From the NCBI GenBank assembly GCA_001970955.1, contig MPUH01000668.1, positions 1 through 40,926 of the forward strand: a DNA stretch of 40,926 bases, given 5' to 3'. Origin of the DNA: Stentor coeruleus (Eukaryota > Ciliophora > Heterotrichea > Heterotrichida > Stentoridae). The notes under the pieces were generated by a model. It did no database searches, had not been told where the DNA came from, and was given only the letters and a program-made list of their open reading frames with translations. Positions within the stretch are counted from its first letter, which is position 1. The number at the start of each line of letters is the position of its first letter. Of the stretch, positions 16,823-26,582 are shown in pieces. Made by a program: the position numbers and the translations under genes.

Positions 16823-18046
16823 ATGTCATTATCACGAGTTAGAGGTGTACGTGATATCCTCGAAGAAGGTAGTAAAAAATTTGAAAAAGTTCTCATGCTC
16901 TTCAAAAATATCACTACAAAAGCAGGATATAATCACATCATCCTACCAACTCTTGAAGAATCAAGTCTTTTTATACGTTCCTTAGGGGATTCATCTGATA
17001 TTGTTAGTAAAGAAATGTTTTCTATAAAAGACCAAAGCTATGTTTTAAGACCAGAAGGAACAGCTGGGACAATACGAGCATATCTGATGAATGTTCCATT
17101 AGGTGAAAAGAAAATGTGGAGTTATTATGGGAGTATGTTTAGACATGAAAAGCCTCAAAGTGGTCGATTTAGAGAATTTTATCAGTTTGGTATAGAAAAC
17201 ATAAGCAATTCGATATCCCCATTAGCAGATGCTGAGGTTATATCTTTGGCATATGAAGTTTTAAAGGAACTTGGTATAGAAAGTTCATTAGAAATAAACA
17301 CCCTTGGCTGTGAAAATACGAGAAAAACTTATTCCCAAGAGCTTAAAAAATACTTTGAAGGGAAACAACTTTCAGTGTTAAGTCAAAAAAGACTACAACA
17401 AGGGGCAATTATGAGGATTTTAGACTCAAAGGAACAGGAAGATCAAGAGATTATAACCCAAGCCCCACCTATAGTAGATTATTTGACTGAGCAAGGAATT
17501 GATTATTATAACCATATTAAAGATACATTAAAAGGACTTGATGTGAAGTATATAGAAAATCCAAGGCTTGTTAGAGGATTAGATTATTACTCAAATATAT
17601 GTTTTGAGTTCATGAAAAATTCAAAAGCCATCATTGGCGGGGGTAGGTATGATAACCTTGGAGGACTTGTTGAGAAATCTAAGAAAATAGGTGGCATCGG
17701 ATGGGCTGCAGGTATTGACCGTATATGCGATTTAATCACTTTTTCTAATATAAACAGACCAATTTGTATTATTCCTGTTGGAAGCCACAATACTTTAAAA
17801 TGCTTACAAATTGCCCAGGTTTTAAGAAGGAATATGGATTTTGAAGTTAGGATTAAAACTGAAGCTTTAAGCTTAAAACAACATTTAGGGACATTGAAAA
17901 ATCTAAACCCTTCTTTTATTGTTTTTGTTGGAGATGATGAACTTGCACAAGGGTTAGTAACTGTGAAAAACTGTGATAAAGGGGAACAGAAAACGGTTAG
18001 ATTAGATGATGTGATTGGAAAAGCTAAAGAAATTTTTATGATTTGA
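16823..18046 (+). CDS. Histidyl-tRNA synthetase, bacterial type
   Basis: Class II aminoacyl-tRNA synthetase charging tRNA-His; 407 aa, close to bacterial HisRS. Residues in order: RVRGVRDIL start, motif 1 near 33-65, LRPEGTA (75-81), motif 2 MFRHEKPQSGRFREF (105-119), the histidine-binding LVRGLDYYS (250-258), GGGRYDNL (273-280), motif 3 GWAAGIDRI (294-302) and an anticodon-binding domain from about 315. The PQSGRFREF form of motif 2 and the LDSKEQEDQEI insert are bacterial in character; eukaryotic cytosolic HisRS has a different motif 2 and a WHEP or longer N-terminus. It is probably the mitochondrial enzyme, gained from the endosymbiont or by later transfer, although a long presequence is missing. 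Base composition and flanks match neighbouring genes, so it is not a contaminant insert. It ends in TGA. Confidence 0.88.
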   Translation: MSLSRVRGVRDILEEGSKKFEKVLMLFKNITTKAGYNHIILPTLEESSLFIRSLGDSSDIVSKEMFSIKDQSYVLRPEGTAGTIRAYLMNVPLGEKKMWSYYGSMFRHEKPQSGRFREFYQFGIENISNSISPLADAEVISLAYEVLKELGIESSLEINTLGCENTRKTYSQELKKYFEGKQLSVLSQKRLQQGAIMRILDSKEQEDQEIITQAPPIVDYLTEQGIDYYNHIKDTLKGLDVKYIENPRLVRGLDYYSNICFEFMKNSKAIIGGGRYDNLGGLVEKSKKIGGIGWAAGIDRICDLITFSNINRPICIIPVGSHNTLKCLQIAQVLRRNMDFEVRIKTEALSLKQHLGTLKNLNPSFIVFVGDDELAQGLVTVKNCDKGEQKTVRLDDVIGKAKEIFMI

Positions 18047-18646
18047 AATTGACGATATGAAAATATAAGGATAAATTAGGTTTAGATAATAAAATGGGAA
18101 AAATTTTGGATAATTTTTAAGGGTAAAAAGTTTGTTAGTAAAAAAATTATGTTTTTGAAGAAGGAATATTTAATTAACAGACAAGTTTAGGATTTTGTAG
18201 CAGTAAATAAAAGATTTCTTGAACTAAGAAAAAAATTATTATTAATACTCAGCAAATAATTTTTAAATTAACTCTTAAACTTAAAACCCCTTCTTATGAT
18301 AAAAAAAAAATCGTGGGTTGTTAAATTTTCCCTTGAAAAAAGTAATTCATATATTTATTTCTAAAAATATATATAAAAACTAATAACTCGATAATATATA
18401 AGACTATTTTTATATTAATCCTTATTACTACACATAATACATGCTGTTATTAATCCAACATACACACAAACATAATAACTTATAATTTTTTCCTATAAAA
18501 CTTCTACAACAAATCCTAATTTCCAAAAAATACACTAAAACCATCCTCCCTCATATAAAAATCCAATAAACCTATTCATAAATCATATCTCACAACTAAA
18601 AAATCCTTTAAAACCTTCCTATTTCCCATATCCAGGCTTTATAAAT
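18047..18646. other. Intergenic between HisRS and membrane-protein gene
   Basis: Tandem plus-strand spacer with a clear composition switch: G/T-rich to about 18200, A/C-rich from about 18400. No ORF is supported. Confidence 0.5.
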
Positions 18647-19093
18647 ATGGTGCAAACAGGTTTCTCAACAATTTCCGAAAATCTCCACTTATTTTTCTTA
18701 GGTATTATACTCTGTCAAAACATAATCAACATCTCAGGTACTATATTTTCTTTAACTTTAACATATAATAGATGCTCAGATCCTATACCAACTTGGCTTA
18801 TATGCCATAGCTCTGTAGTATTTTCTTTATTTATCCTATGTGCTATCTTTAAAAATATTGGCTACACTTTATGGATTTTATGGAATATAGTATGGGCTAT
18901 TATTGGATCTATATGGGTATTTGGAAGTGAAGATTGTCTTAGTATGTATGAGATTGGGTATGTATCTTCTGCTGTTATGATCACGGTTAGTTATTTTATT
19001 ATTGGCATGATTCTAACTGTTTCACTGTTTTTTTGTGTTATGATGCTTGTTGGCTATTGCTTGAGTAATAAATATAGAGAACTTAGTGATTAA
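18647..19093 (+). CDS. Four-helix membrane protein, unknown
   Basis: Hypothetical integral membrane protein of 148 aa. It shows four hydrophobic stretches at about 12-37, 46-66, 70-92 and 103-138, short loops, and several Cys (C23, C43, C53, C61, C95 and others) partly in the loops between helices 1-2 and 3-4. A short polar tail (NKYRELSD) ends it. The layout recalls small tetraspan proteins (MARVEL-like), but I see no diagnostic motif and assign no function. It is intronless, preceded by an A/C-rich flank and followed by a long spacer. Confidence 0.65.
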   Translation: MVQTGFSTISENLHLFFLGIILCQNIINISGTIFSLTLTYNRCSDPIPTWLICHSSVVFSLFILCAIFKNIGYTLWILWNIVWAIIGSIWVFGSEDCLSMYEIGYVSSAVMITVSYFIIGMILTVSLFFCVMMLVGYCLSNKYRELSD

Positions 19094-20550
19094 AGTGATT
19101 TAATAACTAGAATAATTTTTATGAATCATCTGATTAGTTTGATACTTATGATATGTTTCATATAAAATATATAAAGATAATTAAATTGTGATTTTTTAAA
19201 TATAGTTTACATTTATAAACTATATGAATCTATATTATTTTATTCTCTAAACAGTATTTTATCATTGTTATTCTATCCATAAATACATATGTTTGAATTT
19301 TGTAAATAAATTCTAAGTGTTCTTCATCATAGATGATGTGTTTGATAAATATATTAAATGAGCAAAAATGAGAAATGAATATATCTTACCTTCATAATTG
19401 TTTTATAAACCTAATTGACTAAAGATGTCACATCCCATACAAATATTTCTTTGTAGATTCATTTAAATATTATAATTAAGTATATAAGTATATTAATTTA
19501 CATAATTGTTGGTGAATGAATGGATTTTATGATTTAAGATAATGTAATAAAACTTTTTGAACCAAAGTTACTATTTTTCTCAAACTTTATAATACATACC
19601 AGTCTTATACAGTTTTGTATGAATTAAATAAAGGTTCCTTGCTTAACGGAAACTTTAGCTTAAAAGTTTTTAAACTTCCTTGTAGGTTTTATTATTCTTT
19701 TCATACTAATTTTATGTAGCTTAAGACTAGTTTTTATGAGCTGCTTTTTTTTTCTTTTTTTTTCAATACAATTAAAAAAATAATAGCCTGGGACTTGAAT
19801 TCCACACTGCAGATATGTTTTTTATTATTGATTTTCCCTTATTATTATTTTTTAAATCTATTAAATTTTTTATAGCATTTTCAGTTTTGAGATTGATTTT
19901 TAATGATTATATTTAGATTGATTATATTAAACTTGAAGTTAAGGATTTTTCTGTATTTCAAAGTTTTTTAATTTTAGTTTTTAGTTTTTTTTAGCTTTTG
20001 TCTGAGATTTGTATTTCTAAACTAGCAAAAATCTAAAATATTTTATTTCTTAAAAACAATAATTAAAAATCACCGTATATCTTTATTATAAAATATAATC
20101 AAATCACTATAAAAACAATATTTCATATATAACACTTCACAATACTTTCAATTCTATTAATAAAATATAATTAGATTTTAATATGCTAAAACACAAACCA
20201 TAATCCAACACATCATAAACTTATCCAACTATTTCTCAATTTTACAATTAACTTTTCATTTTTACCTTATCTACCAAAATAATTATAACATTTAGTTAAT
20301 CAAATAATACCCACAATTCCCTTTCCTACAATAAACCTATCATCTCCCTAGTTTTCATATCTTCCAAACCAATTTTCATACCCAAATCATCATTTTCACA
20401 TTAAAAAAACTCAAATTCCTCCACAACCTCAAACCTAAATCATCTAAAAGCCCACCTTTAACTCTAAAAAAACCCATAAAATAACCTTTCATACAATATA
20501 TTCCTTTATCTTACCTATCATTTAATAACACTTAAAATAAAACTCTTACA
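19094..20550. other. Long intergenic spacer
   Basis: 1457 nt. The first 950 bases are AT-rich with T runs near 19747-19765 and a small perfect hairpin CATCATAGATGATG near 19326. From about 20040 the sequence is A/C-rich (upstream flank of the next gene). No coding or RNA gene could be supported. Confidence 0.5.
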
Positions 20551-21795
20551 ATGTCATCTCAAAACGAACAAAAATACGACTTTCCTTTAATCCCAAGACA
20601 ATCCTTCTTATTTGAAGACCTTAAAAATACACTTTCCGATATTATTAACTTGCTAAATACCCCAAGTGCATTAAGATCAATTGTATCCCTTAAAACACTG
20701 CAGAATCTAACTTGCAACATCCCTTTTTTCAGACAATTAATCCAAGATTATGATGAAAAAGCACATTTTGAATGCTGTATGTGCTTAAAACATATGCATT
20801 ATGATAAGAAAGATATAGTTTGTAGATATGGTGATGAAGCTGAATGGTTTTATATTATTTTACATGGAAAAGTTAAAGTTTTTATCCCAGACGAACATGG
20901 AAGAAGGCTTAAAGAATGCACGGTTTTAATGACTGGATGCGCTTTTGGAGAGTTCGCTTTGTTGAAAAACCGAACCAGAAGTGCTACAATTGTTTGTTTA
21001 GAGGACTCGGATTTCGCTGTGTTGGGGAAAAGTGACTTTTTAAAAATCCTTGGAGCTTTTACAAGTAAAAAGTTTGATGAAAATGCTAGGTTTTTAAAAG
21101 CTTTGCCATTATTTGCTGATTGGGCACTTAACAGCCTAGTACAGCTTAGTTACTACTTCAGGCCAATCCGTTTCAAACGAAACCAAAAAGTCTTCCTTGA
21201 AGGTGAGCCAGCAGACTTCGTTTATATCGTAAAAAATGGTGAAGTTGAAATCAGCAAGCAAAGCTTACAAAAATCTCCTTCAGAAACTATTATCGGCACC
21301 CATGGACGGCCTCTACCAAATTTCAAAAAACCTTACATCCACACATATAATCGTATCTCCATTATAGGCCCAGGAGAAATAATTGGTGACAATGATGCAT
21401 TAAACAATATTTTCTATACAAAAACTTGCAAATGCTACTCATCTCAAGCTGATCTTTTTCAAATCACCACTTTTGAATTCAAAAAACGCATACGTTCTGA
21501 AGAAAGCTTAAGTATTTTAGCTGAAAAAAATACTTTTCGAAATAATCATCAGAATTTCGCCATGAGAATTATTCAACAAGTTCAGCTTCCAATGCGTAAA
21601 ATACCAAGGATTAAAGCATTAGCGAATAAAAAACTTGCTTCCGAAATCAAAGCTATATGGCATTCATCTATAAAAACAATTCGTGGACCATTACCAGCAT
21701 TAGATAGTTCACATAGATCATCTGTTTCTATGATAACATCTCCTTTTTATAAAGACCTTGGCTATAATAAAGCTTCTGAAAGCAAAATAATATAA
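20551..21795 (+). CDS. Protein with two cyclic nucleotide-binding-like domains
   Basis: Cyclic-nucleotide-binding protein of 414 aa without kinase or channel segments. Domain A (about 58-170) has the phosphate-binding cassette F132-G-E134-FALL..R141-T-R-S-A145, including the Glu that contacts ribose and the Arg that contacts phosphate, so it may bind cAMP or cGMP. Domain B (about 183-315) keeps the fold (FLEGEPADFVYIVKNGEVEIS) but its cassette reads IIGDNDALNN with no Arg, so it is probably non-binding. A basic C-terminal tail follows. The absence of a PKA-R inhibitor sequence argues against a classical PKA regulatory subunit. Ciliates have many such stand-alone proteins, often cilia- or cortex-linked, but the role here is unknown. 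Confidence 0.8.
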   Translation: MSSQNEQKYDFPLIPRQSFLFEDLKNTLSDIINLLNTPSALRSIVSLKTLQNLTCNIPFFRQLIQDYDEKAHFECCMCLKHMHYDKKDIVCRYGDEAEWFYIILHGKVKVFIPDEHGRRLKECTVLMTGCAFGEFALLKNRTRSATIVCLEDSDFAVLGKSDFLKILGAFTSKKFDENARFLKALPLFADWALNSLVQLSYYFRPIRFKRNQKVFLEGEPADFVYIVKNGEVEISKQSLQKSPSETIIGTHGRPLPNFKKPYIHTYNRISIIGPGEIIGDNDALNNIFYTKTCKCYSSQADLFQITTFEFKKRIRSEESLSILAEKNTFRNNHQNFAMRIIQQVQLPMRKIPRIKALANKKLASEIKAIWHSSIKTIRGPLPALDSSHRSSVSMITSPFYKDLGYNKASESKII

Positions 21796-23000
21796 AAAAA
21801 CTTTAGGTTAGTATAAGATAATATATGGTAAAATGTGGCTTATGGATAAATATGAAGAGAAGGGGTTTTTTTGGATTAGGGTTATAGGATGATAAGAAAT
21901 ATTTTAGTTTGTGAAAGGTATTAGTAAACTAGAGGTTTGGATGTTTATTTAGTGATAATAGAAAAGTTATAAAGATTATTAGGAGAAATAGATAAGGTTA
22001 GGGTTTTTTAAAGATAATTCGTGTTATAAAATTAGAAATTTAATATTGGGTTTTTAATATAAATTATTTCTCAGATAGCTTTTAAAGAGTTCTTCAATAT
22101 GAAATTGAATGTGTCGTTAAATGAGGATTCTAACATGATTTTCAATTTAAAATTAATGCATTCTATAAATAGTTTATAATTTCCTAAAATATATTTTAAG
22201 GCTATAAATATTGCAATATCAGTTATTAACCAATAGAATCTCGGCTGTAGATGGGATTTTGCTACTACACCAAGTGTTGAAACTGATTAAGAAATCAAAA
22301 ATCATCCGATAATATTTTTATCAGAACAAAAAATTATAACTACTTAAACACATATGGCTATTAAAGATTATTCAGGTGGAATTATTATTAATTCTTTAAA
22401 GTATATACAATATTATTTATCCTTATATTCCCTCAACATATAAATGTAATAAAGCAAAAAATAATTTTGATGACTATTATTTTAATCACCCTATTACTGT
22501 AACTTTTTATGCAAATATAATATTTTAACAATTTTTATAGTTCTGTGGATATTGATAGAAATTGTGAGCAGATTTCAATGTAGATGGACTTGGAATTTAT
22601 AATATACCGACTAGTTCTGTTTATCGTATTTGATAATAAGTACCATCTTAAAAAATACTTATTTATTATACAAGTATTTTAGTGTATATTGAAAATAAAT
22701 ATATTATTGATATGATTTTTATATAAACTCCAACACAAGTTTCCCAAACTTTTAATTTTAACCACATATTTTAAATCTATTAATAATTTTACTTCACTTA
22801 AAAAAAAAATCTCTTTAATCCAATCTAATCCTCCATTATATAACACCCTAACATCAACAACCAAATTTTTCCCTCAAATATTTTCTGCGATATCACAATA
22901 TCAACTCCTTTTCTTCTAAAAAACACTTACTAACACAATTCAAAAACCTTTATAAATTTATGACCATATTAAAAAAAAAATTAATTTTTATTCTCATCTC
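21796..23000. other. Intergenic, convergent
   Basis: 1205 nt between two gene ends. 21796-22060 is G/T-rich (3' flank of the + gene) and 22700-23000 A/C-rich (3' flank of the - gene), with a mixed centre. A 26-codon ORF near 22100 has no features. A second AACACCCTAACA telomere-like string lies at 22842-22853. Confidence 0.5.
22842..22853 (+). repeat. Telomere-like 12-mer AACACCCTAACA
   Basis: Identical to the first 12 bases of the run at 11576; one and a half units of the presumed heterotrich telomere repeat, in an A/C-rich 3' flank. Confidence 0.35.
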
Positions 23001-25487
23001 TTACTTTTTCTTTTCATAACATTTACCACAAAACATTTTGATCTGGTTGTTTATTTTCCCACACTTACATTCCCATGTTTCTATTTTTACCTTTTCCTCT
23101 AAATTCTGATATTTTTTAGGTACAATATAAGGGTTCACCAGTTTACAATAAAAGCATTTATTTTTTTCAATTGAGTTTTTAGTTTCACATTTTGGGCATT
23201 CCCATATATCTGCGTTTATTTCTTCTAATTTTTCAGATTTATTATTTTTTTCTATAGAATCATAGTCTTGATCTTTTATTTTTTCACATGATTCACATGT
23301 ATCAGCATAAATTCTATTTTCCGTTTTACATTTTTTACATAATGAATATTCTTGATTTTTACCTGATATGCTATTTTTTGTATTATAACATTTATAACAT
23401 CTGTTTATGTTTTCAGGTGGATTTTTAGCTTTACAGAATTTACAGTCCCAATCTCTGAGTTTTGGTTTGGTTTTATAGCATTTCTCACAGATTTCCCATT
23501 CGTTTATATTTGAAGATCCGCAGTCACAATCCCATGTATTATTTTTTTTTTCAATACGGAAAAACTCTAAAGGTTTTTTGTTTGGATTTTCAAGTTTTTG
23601 AGCTTTTTGCTTCTTTTCTTCAACGGGAGAAGGTTCATAATCATCATAAAATTTTATTGGCGCTTTGGGTTTGTTTTGCAAATCGAAACTCTTGATTATT
23701 TCATCAGAATTTGGATCAGAAAAAAAGGCTTTTTGGTTGGTTTCCTCACATACTGAACATGAAACTAAAAATTCTGAATCGTTTTTAGTTTTACAAAATT
23801 CACATACCCAACCTTCAACCCCTGGTTTTAGTTGATAACATTTGCTACAAACTTCCCATGAGTCGATGTTTTCTGAACCGCATTTGCATTTCCATATTTT
23901 TTTTATAGGCGAAGGAGGTTTTTTTTCTATATCATATGAAAGAGATTTTTTTTCTATAACAGATGAATGAGATTTTTTTTCTATAACAGATGAAAGAGGG
24001 TTTTTTTCTATAACAGATGAAGGGTTTTTAATTATACTATTGACTCTTAATATGTTTAACATAGGTTCTGATACAGGTTTTTGGTTATAAGATGAGTTTT
24101 GTTGGACTTTTTTTTCCTCTTTGAGTACAGATGAAGATTTTACGTCTATTATACTTGGGAAACTCGAGTCAGTCTGTGGTCTTTGGATTTTTTTCGATAC
24201 CGGAAGGGACACTTCGTTAATTACATTAGATTTCATATACAAACTACGTAAATCAGGATTTTTTTGTTTCTCCACATTGTTTTTCTTAATTTTCTCAAAC
24301 AGCCCTGACACTTTTTTCTCAGTCGATATCACTCGACTTCCATATACTGTTTCATATTCTTCACATTCCCCAGCTAGTTTTTCAACAAACATAATTTTAT
24401 GAATCTTAACATCAAAACTATAAGGTTGATTCAAAGGGGTTTTTTCATATACTAAACATATCGGCAAGTATTTTAAAACCGTGATTTCTTGAAGTAACTC
24501 ATACCATCCAGAGTTTTCATGAAGTCCAGAGAATTTCCATTTATCATCATTCCTATAAGCATAATCATAGAAGCTATTTCTATAAAATACAATCCCTTTC
24601 AAATTATATCTGATCTTAGGACCAATACCATAAATTTCATCAATCATAATAGTTGAACTAATAGAAACTGTTGCTAGCATAACTTGTATATATAATGGGT
24701 TATTGTTTTCCCATATTAAATTAATCAAATAAATCTCAGGGCATTTAGTAAGTCTAAAAGTAATCTTTGACCTGTTAATATGACAATTATCTAAATAACA
24801 ACTATCGCTAGTAGCATTACTAAGTCTTTCTTCAATTTTATTAACAATTTTATTTAAAAAACTTGGACTATTACATGCAATACCTTTTTCTTTTATAATA
24901 AAATTAGGTAATTTCGACATATTTTGACTAACCTCATGATTATAATCTTCAAATATTTCGTTTATATTAAAATATTGACACATATTTGTATTATCCCAAG
25001 GATTTGAATTTTCATTACCACATTCGCATGTATAATTTTCATCAACTCCCAAGTAAAAAATCATATGGAAAGGGCAGGCTTCATTACATGATATAGATAA
25101 AATATCATTATTTTGTATACCACAAGGGAAATCTATAGCTTTTATATGTATTGCATTTAATATTATAGACATTGTTTCAATGATATCCCAATCTGCTGAA
25201 TCAAGTGTAAATTTTCTTTCGTTTTGATATAAGGCTGCTAAAGATTGTCTTAAAGGGAGAGTGTTTATTATAAGTCCTTTTTTGTATTGGTCTATAGAGG
25301 CTTGTAATGATGATATTATACAAGGCTGGTTTTGTGGATGTCTACATTTGTTTAGGTCTTTTTGGATTGAGTTGATGAAGTTGTTGTTGGAAAAAAACAC
25401 TTTTAATGTAGTTATGAGGAAGGAATCTATGGTTTCTCGGATGGGATCAAAGATAAGATTTGATGATCCTGATCTGGAAGATAACAT
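23001..25487 (-). CDS. USP-like pseudo-deubiquitinase with seven zinc ribbons
   Basis: Protein of 828 aa. Residues about 30-385 resemble the USP catalytic fold of the USP53/54 and plant UBP-related type: an SNNNFINSIQ Cys-box equivalent, a QPCIISSLQ segment, an inserted C-x-C/C-type zinc site (TCECGNEN), and a C-terminal part with IVFYRNSFYDYAYRNDDKW where the His box would be. The position of the catalytic Cys is Asn (N36) and the catalytic His is not seen, so activity is unlikely. The C-terminal half has seven RanBP2-like zinc ribbons. Types WxCxC-G-x-x-N...C-x2-C and WxC-x2-C-x3-N...C-x2-C alternate at first. RanBP2 fingers often bind ubiquitin or single-stranded RNA. Assignment of the USP part is by pattern only. 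Confidence 0.6.
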   Translation of the reverse strand: MLSSRSGSSNLIFDPIRETIDSFLITTLKVFFSNNNFINSIQKDLNKCRHPQNQPCIISSLQASIDQYKKGLIINTLPLRQSLAALYQNERKFTLDSADWDIIETMSIILNAIHIKAIDFPCGIQNNDILSISCNEACPFHMIFYLGVDENYTCECGNENSNPWDNTNMCQYFNINEIFEDYNHEVSQNMSKLPNFIIKEKGIACNSPSFLNKIVNKIEERLSNATSDSCYLDNCHINRSKITFRLTKCPEIYLINLIWENNNPLYIQVMLATVSISSTIMIDEIYGIGPKIRYNLKGIVFYRNSFYDYAYRNDDKWKFSGLHENSGWYELLQEITVLKYLPICLVYEKTPLNQPYSFDVKIHKIMFVEKLAGECEEYETVYGSRVISTEKKVSGLFEKIKKNNVEKQKNPDLRSLYMKSNVINEVSLPVSKKIQRPQTDSSFPSIIDVKSSSVLKEEKKVQQNSSYNQKPVSEPMLNILRVNSIIKNPSSVIEKNPLSSVIEKKSHSSVIEKKSLSYDIEKKPPSPIKKIWKCKCGSENIDSWEVCSKCYQLKPGVEGWVCEFCKTKNDSEFLVSCSVCEETNQKAFFSDPNSDEIIKSFDLQNKPKAPIKFYDDYEPSPVEEKKQKAQKLENPNKKPLEFFRIEKKNNTWDCDCGSSNINEWEICEKCYKTKPKLRDWDCKFCKAKNPPENINRCYKCYNTKNSISGKNQEYSLCKKCKTENRIYADTCESCEKIKDQDYDSIEKNNKSEKLEEINADIWECPKCETKNSIEKNKCFYCKLVNPYIVPKKYQNLEEKVKIETWECKCGKINNQIKMFCGKCYEKKK

Positions 25488-25630
25488 TTATTCCTATTAG
25501 AAAACTTAAAAGAAAAACTCATTATTGATTCAAAATCACTAAAAAACAAAAAGACGTAAATATTTTTTTTAATAAACAGCTTTTATGGAGCATTATTATA
25601 CAAATAAAAACCAAATACCATCTTAATTTC

Positions 25631-26582
25631 TTAACTATCCCTAAGCCTAAGTTCGACATTCCCTTTGCAGGAAAGCACCATTAAATAATGTCTTAGCAGC
25701 AAATTCCACTCTTCAAACTCATCCATTATCTCAATATTTTCAATTCCTACTCGCTAATTACCTATGTTTTTCACTAGTATCCACACACGTATTATATATC
25801 TGAAGCATATCAAATCCTTGTACTCTATCAAAATACCTCTGATATCTAGCAATTTGGCTTTGAACATTCGGGTACTTACTAACCCCTTTAAGCTGTATCC
25901 CCCTCGCAGCCAAATTCTGCATCATAGTCTTACCAAAAGCATCATTTGGTCCAATAATATCATAAACAATAATGCCAACATTATCAAAAAGTCCAGAAAA
26001 ACTCTGTAAAAGTTCATCAATTCTCTCTGATTCAATATAAGAAAAAACACATTCAGAAATAATCAAAGTTGGAGCTTCTTTCAATGTATAATTACGCATT
26101 TTCCTTTCTAATTCAGAAACTTCTCTTAAATCTCCATGTAAAAGCTTATACTGCAATGTGACAATTTCAGTACTAGGGTTGATTTCACAGCCAATCATCC
26201 CTTGTAATTCAGGACAATTATGGAATTTTTCTGCTTTTGCCGTACAAACATCAGGAAAATCTACTTCAATATATGTAAACTGAGAATCTGGAAACTTGGA
26301 TTTCAATAAAAAGTATGTCGTGTCAAAACCTGCTCCTAAAGAAATTATTTGTTTACTTGGTTCTTCGTTTAACATGAATTCTGATATGGTTTTATGTATT
26401 CTATGTACTCGAGCCCAATAACCTCGGTTTATTAGAGGAAGACGCTTTTGGCTATCGTGGGTCATTAGAGAGACAAATGGGTCTTCGAAATACCCGAGTT
26501 TGGTTGCATAGCTTTTTAGGTTTTACTTTTTTGAAGCTAGAGCGTCGTTGGCTGTTGCTTTAATAGGCTGGTCAGACTGCAT
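25631..26582 (-). CDS. Leucine carboxyl methyltransferase 1 (PP2A methyltransferase)
   Basis: SAM-dependent enzyme that methylates the C-terminal Leu of the PP2A catalytic subunit and so controls holoenzyme assembly. Exon 1 (26527-26582) encodes MQSDQPIKATANDALASK; a 15-nt intron leads to NYATKLGYFEDPFVSL. Key features: INRGYWARV (R48, R53), the SAM loop SLGAGFDT (G78, G80, D82), YIEVDFPDV, and the later IISECVFSYIE. After residue 264 the frame stops, but a 28-nt intron (25747-25774) restores it into RIENIEIMDEFEEWNLLLRHY, which matches the expected LCMT1 end. The total is 302 aa against about 330 in animals. The second intron is my inference; a one-base change in a 15-nt intron is the alternative. 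The start is the first ATG in frame. Confidence 0.82.
25747..25774 (-). other. Probable 28-nt intron 2 of LCMT1
   Basis: Coding strand begins GTGAAAAACATAG and ends GTAATTAGCGAGTAG; the last 15 nt are themselves a GT..AG unit. Only removal of all 28 nt gives the family-like RIENIEIMDEF continuation. Confidence 0.5.
26512..26526 (-). other. 15-nt intron 1 of LCMT1
   Basis: Coding strand GTAAAACCTAAAAAG. Read-through gives an immediate TAA. Removal yields the expected K/N-YATKLGYFEDPF. T9-A10 is conserved. Confidence 0.85.

Noticed and set aside
22466..22600. TGATGA resembling a snoRNA C box
   Set aside because: No D box or terminal stem at suitable distance; expected by chance in AT-rich DNA.
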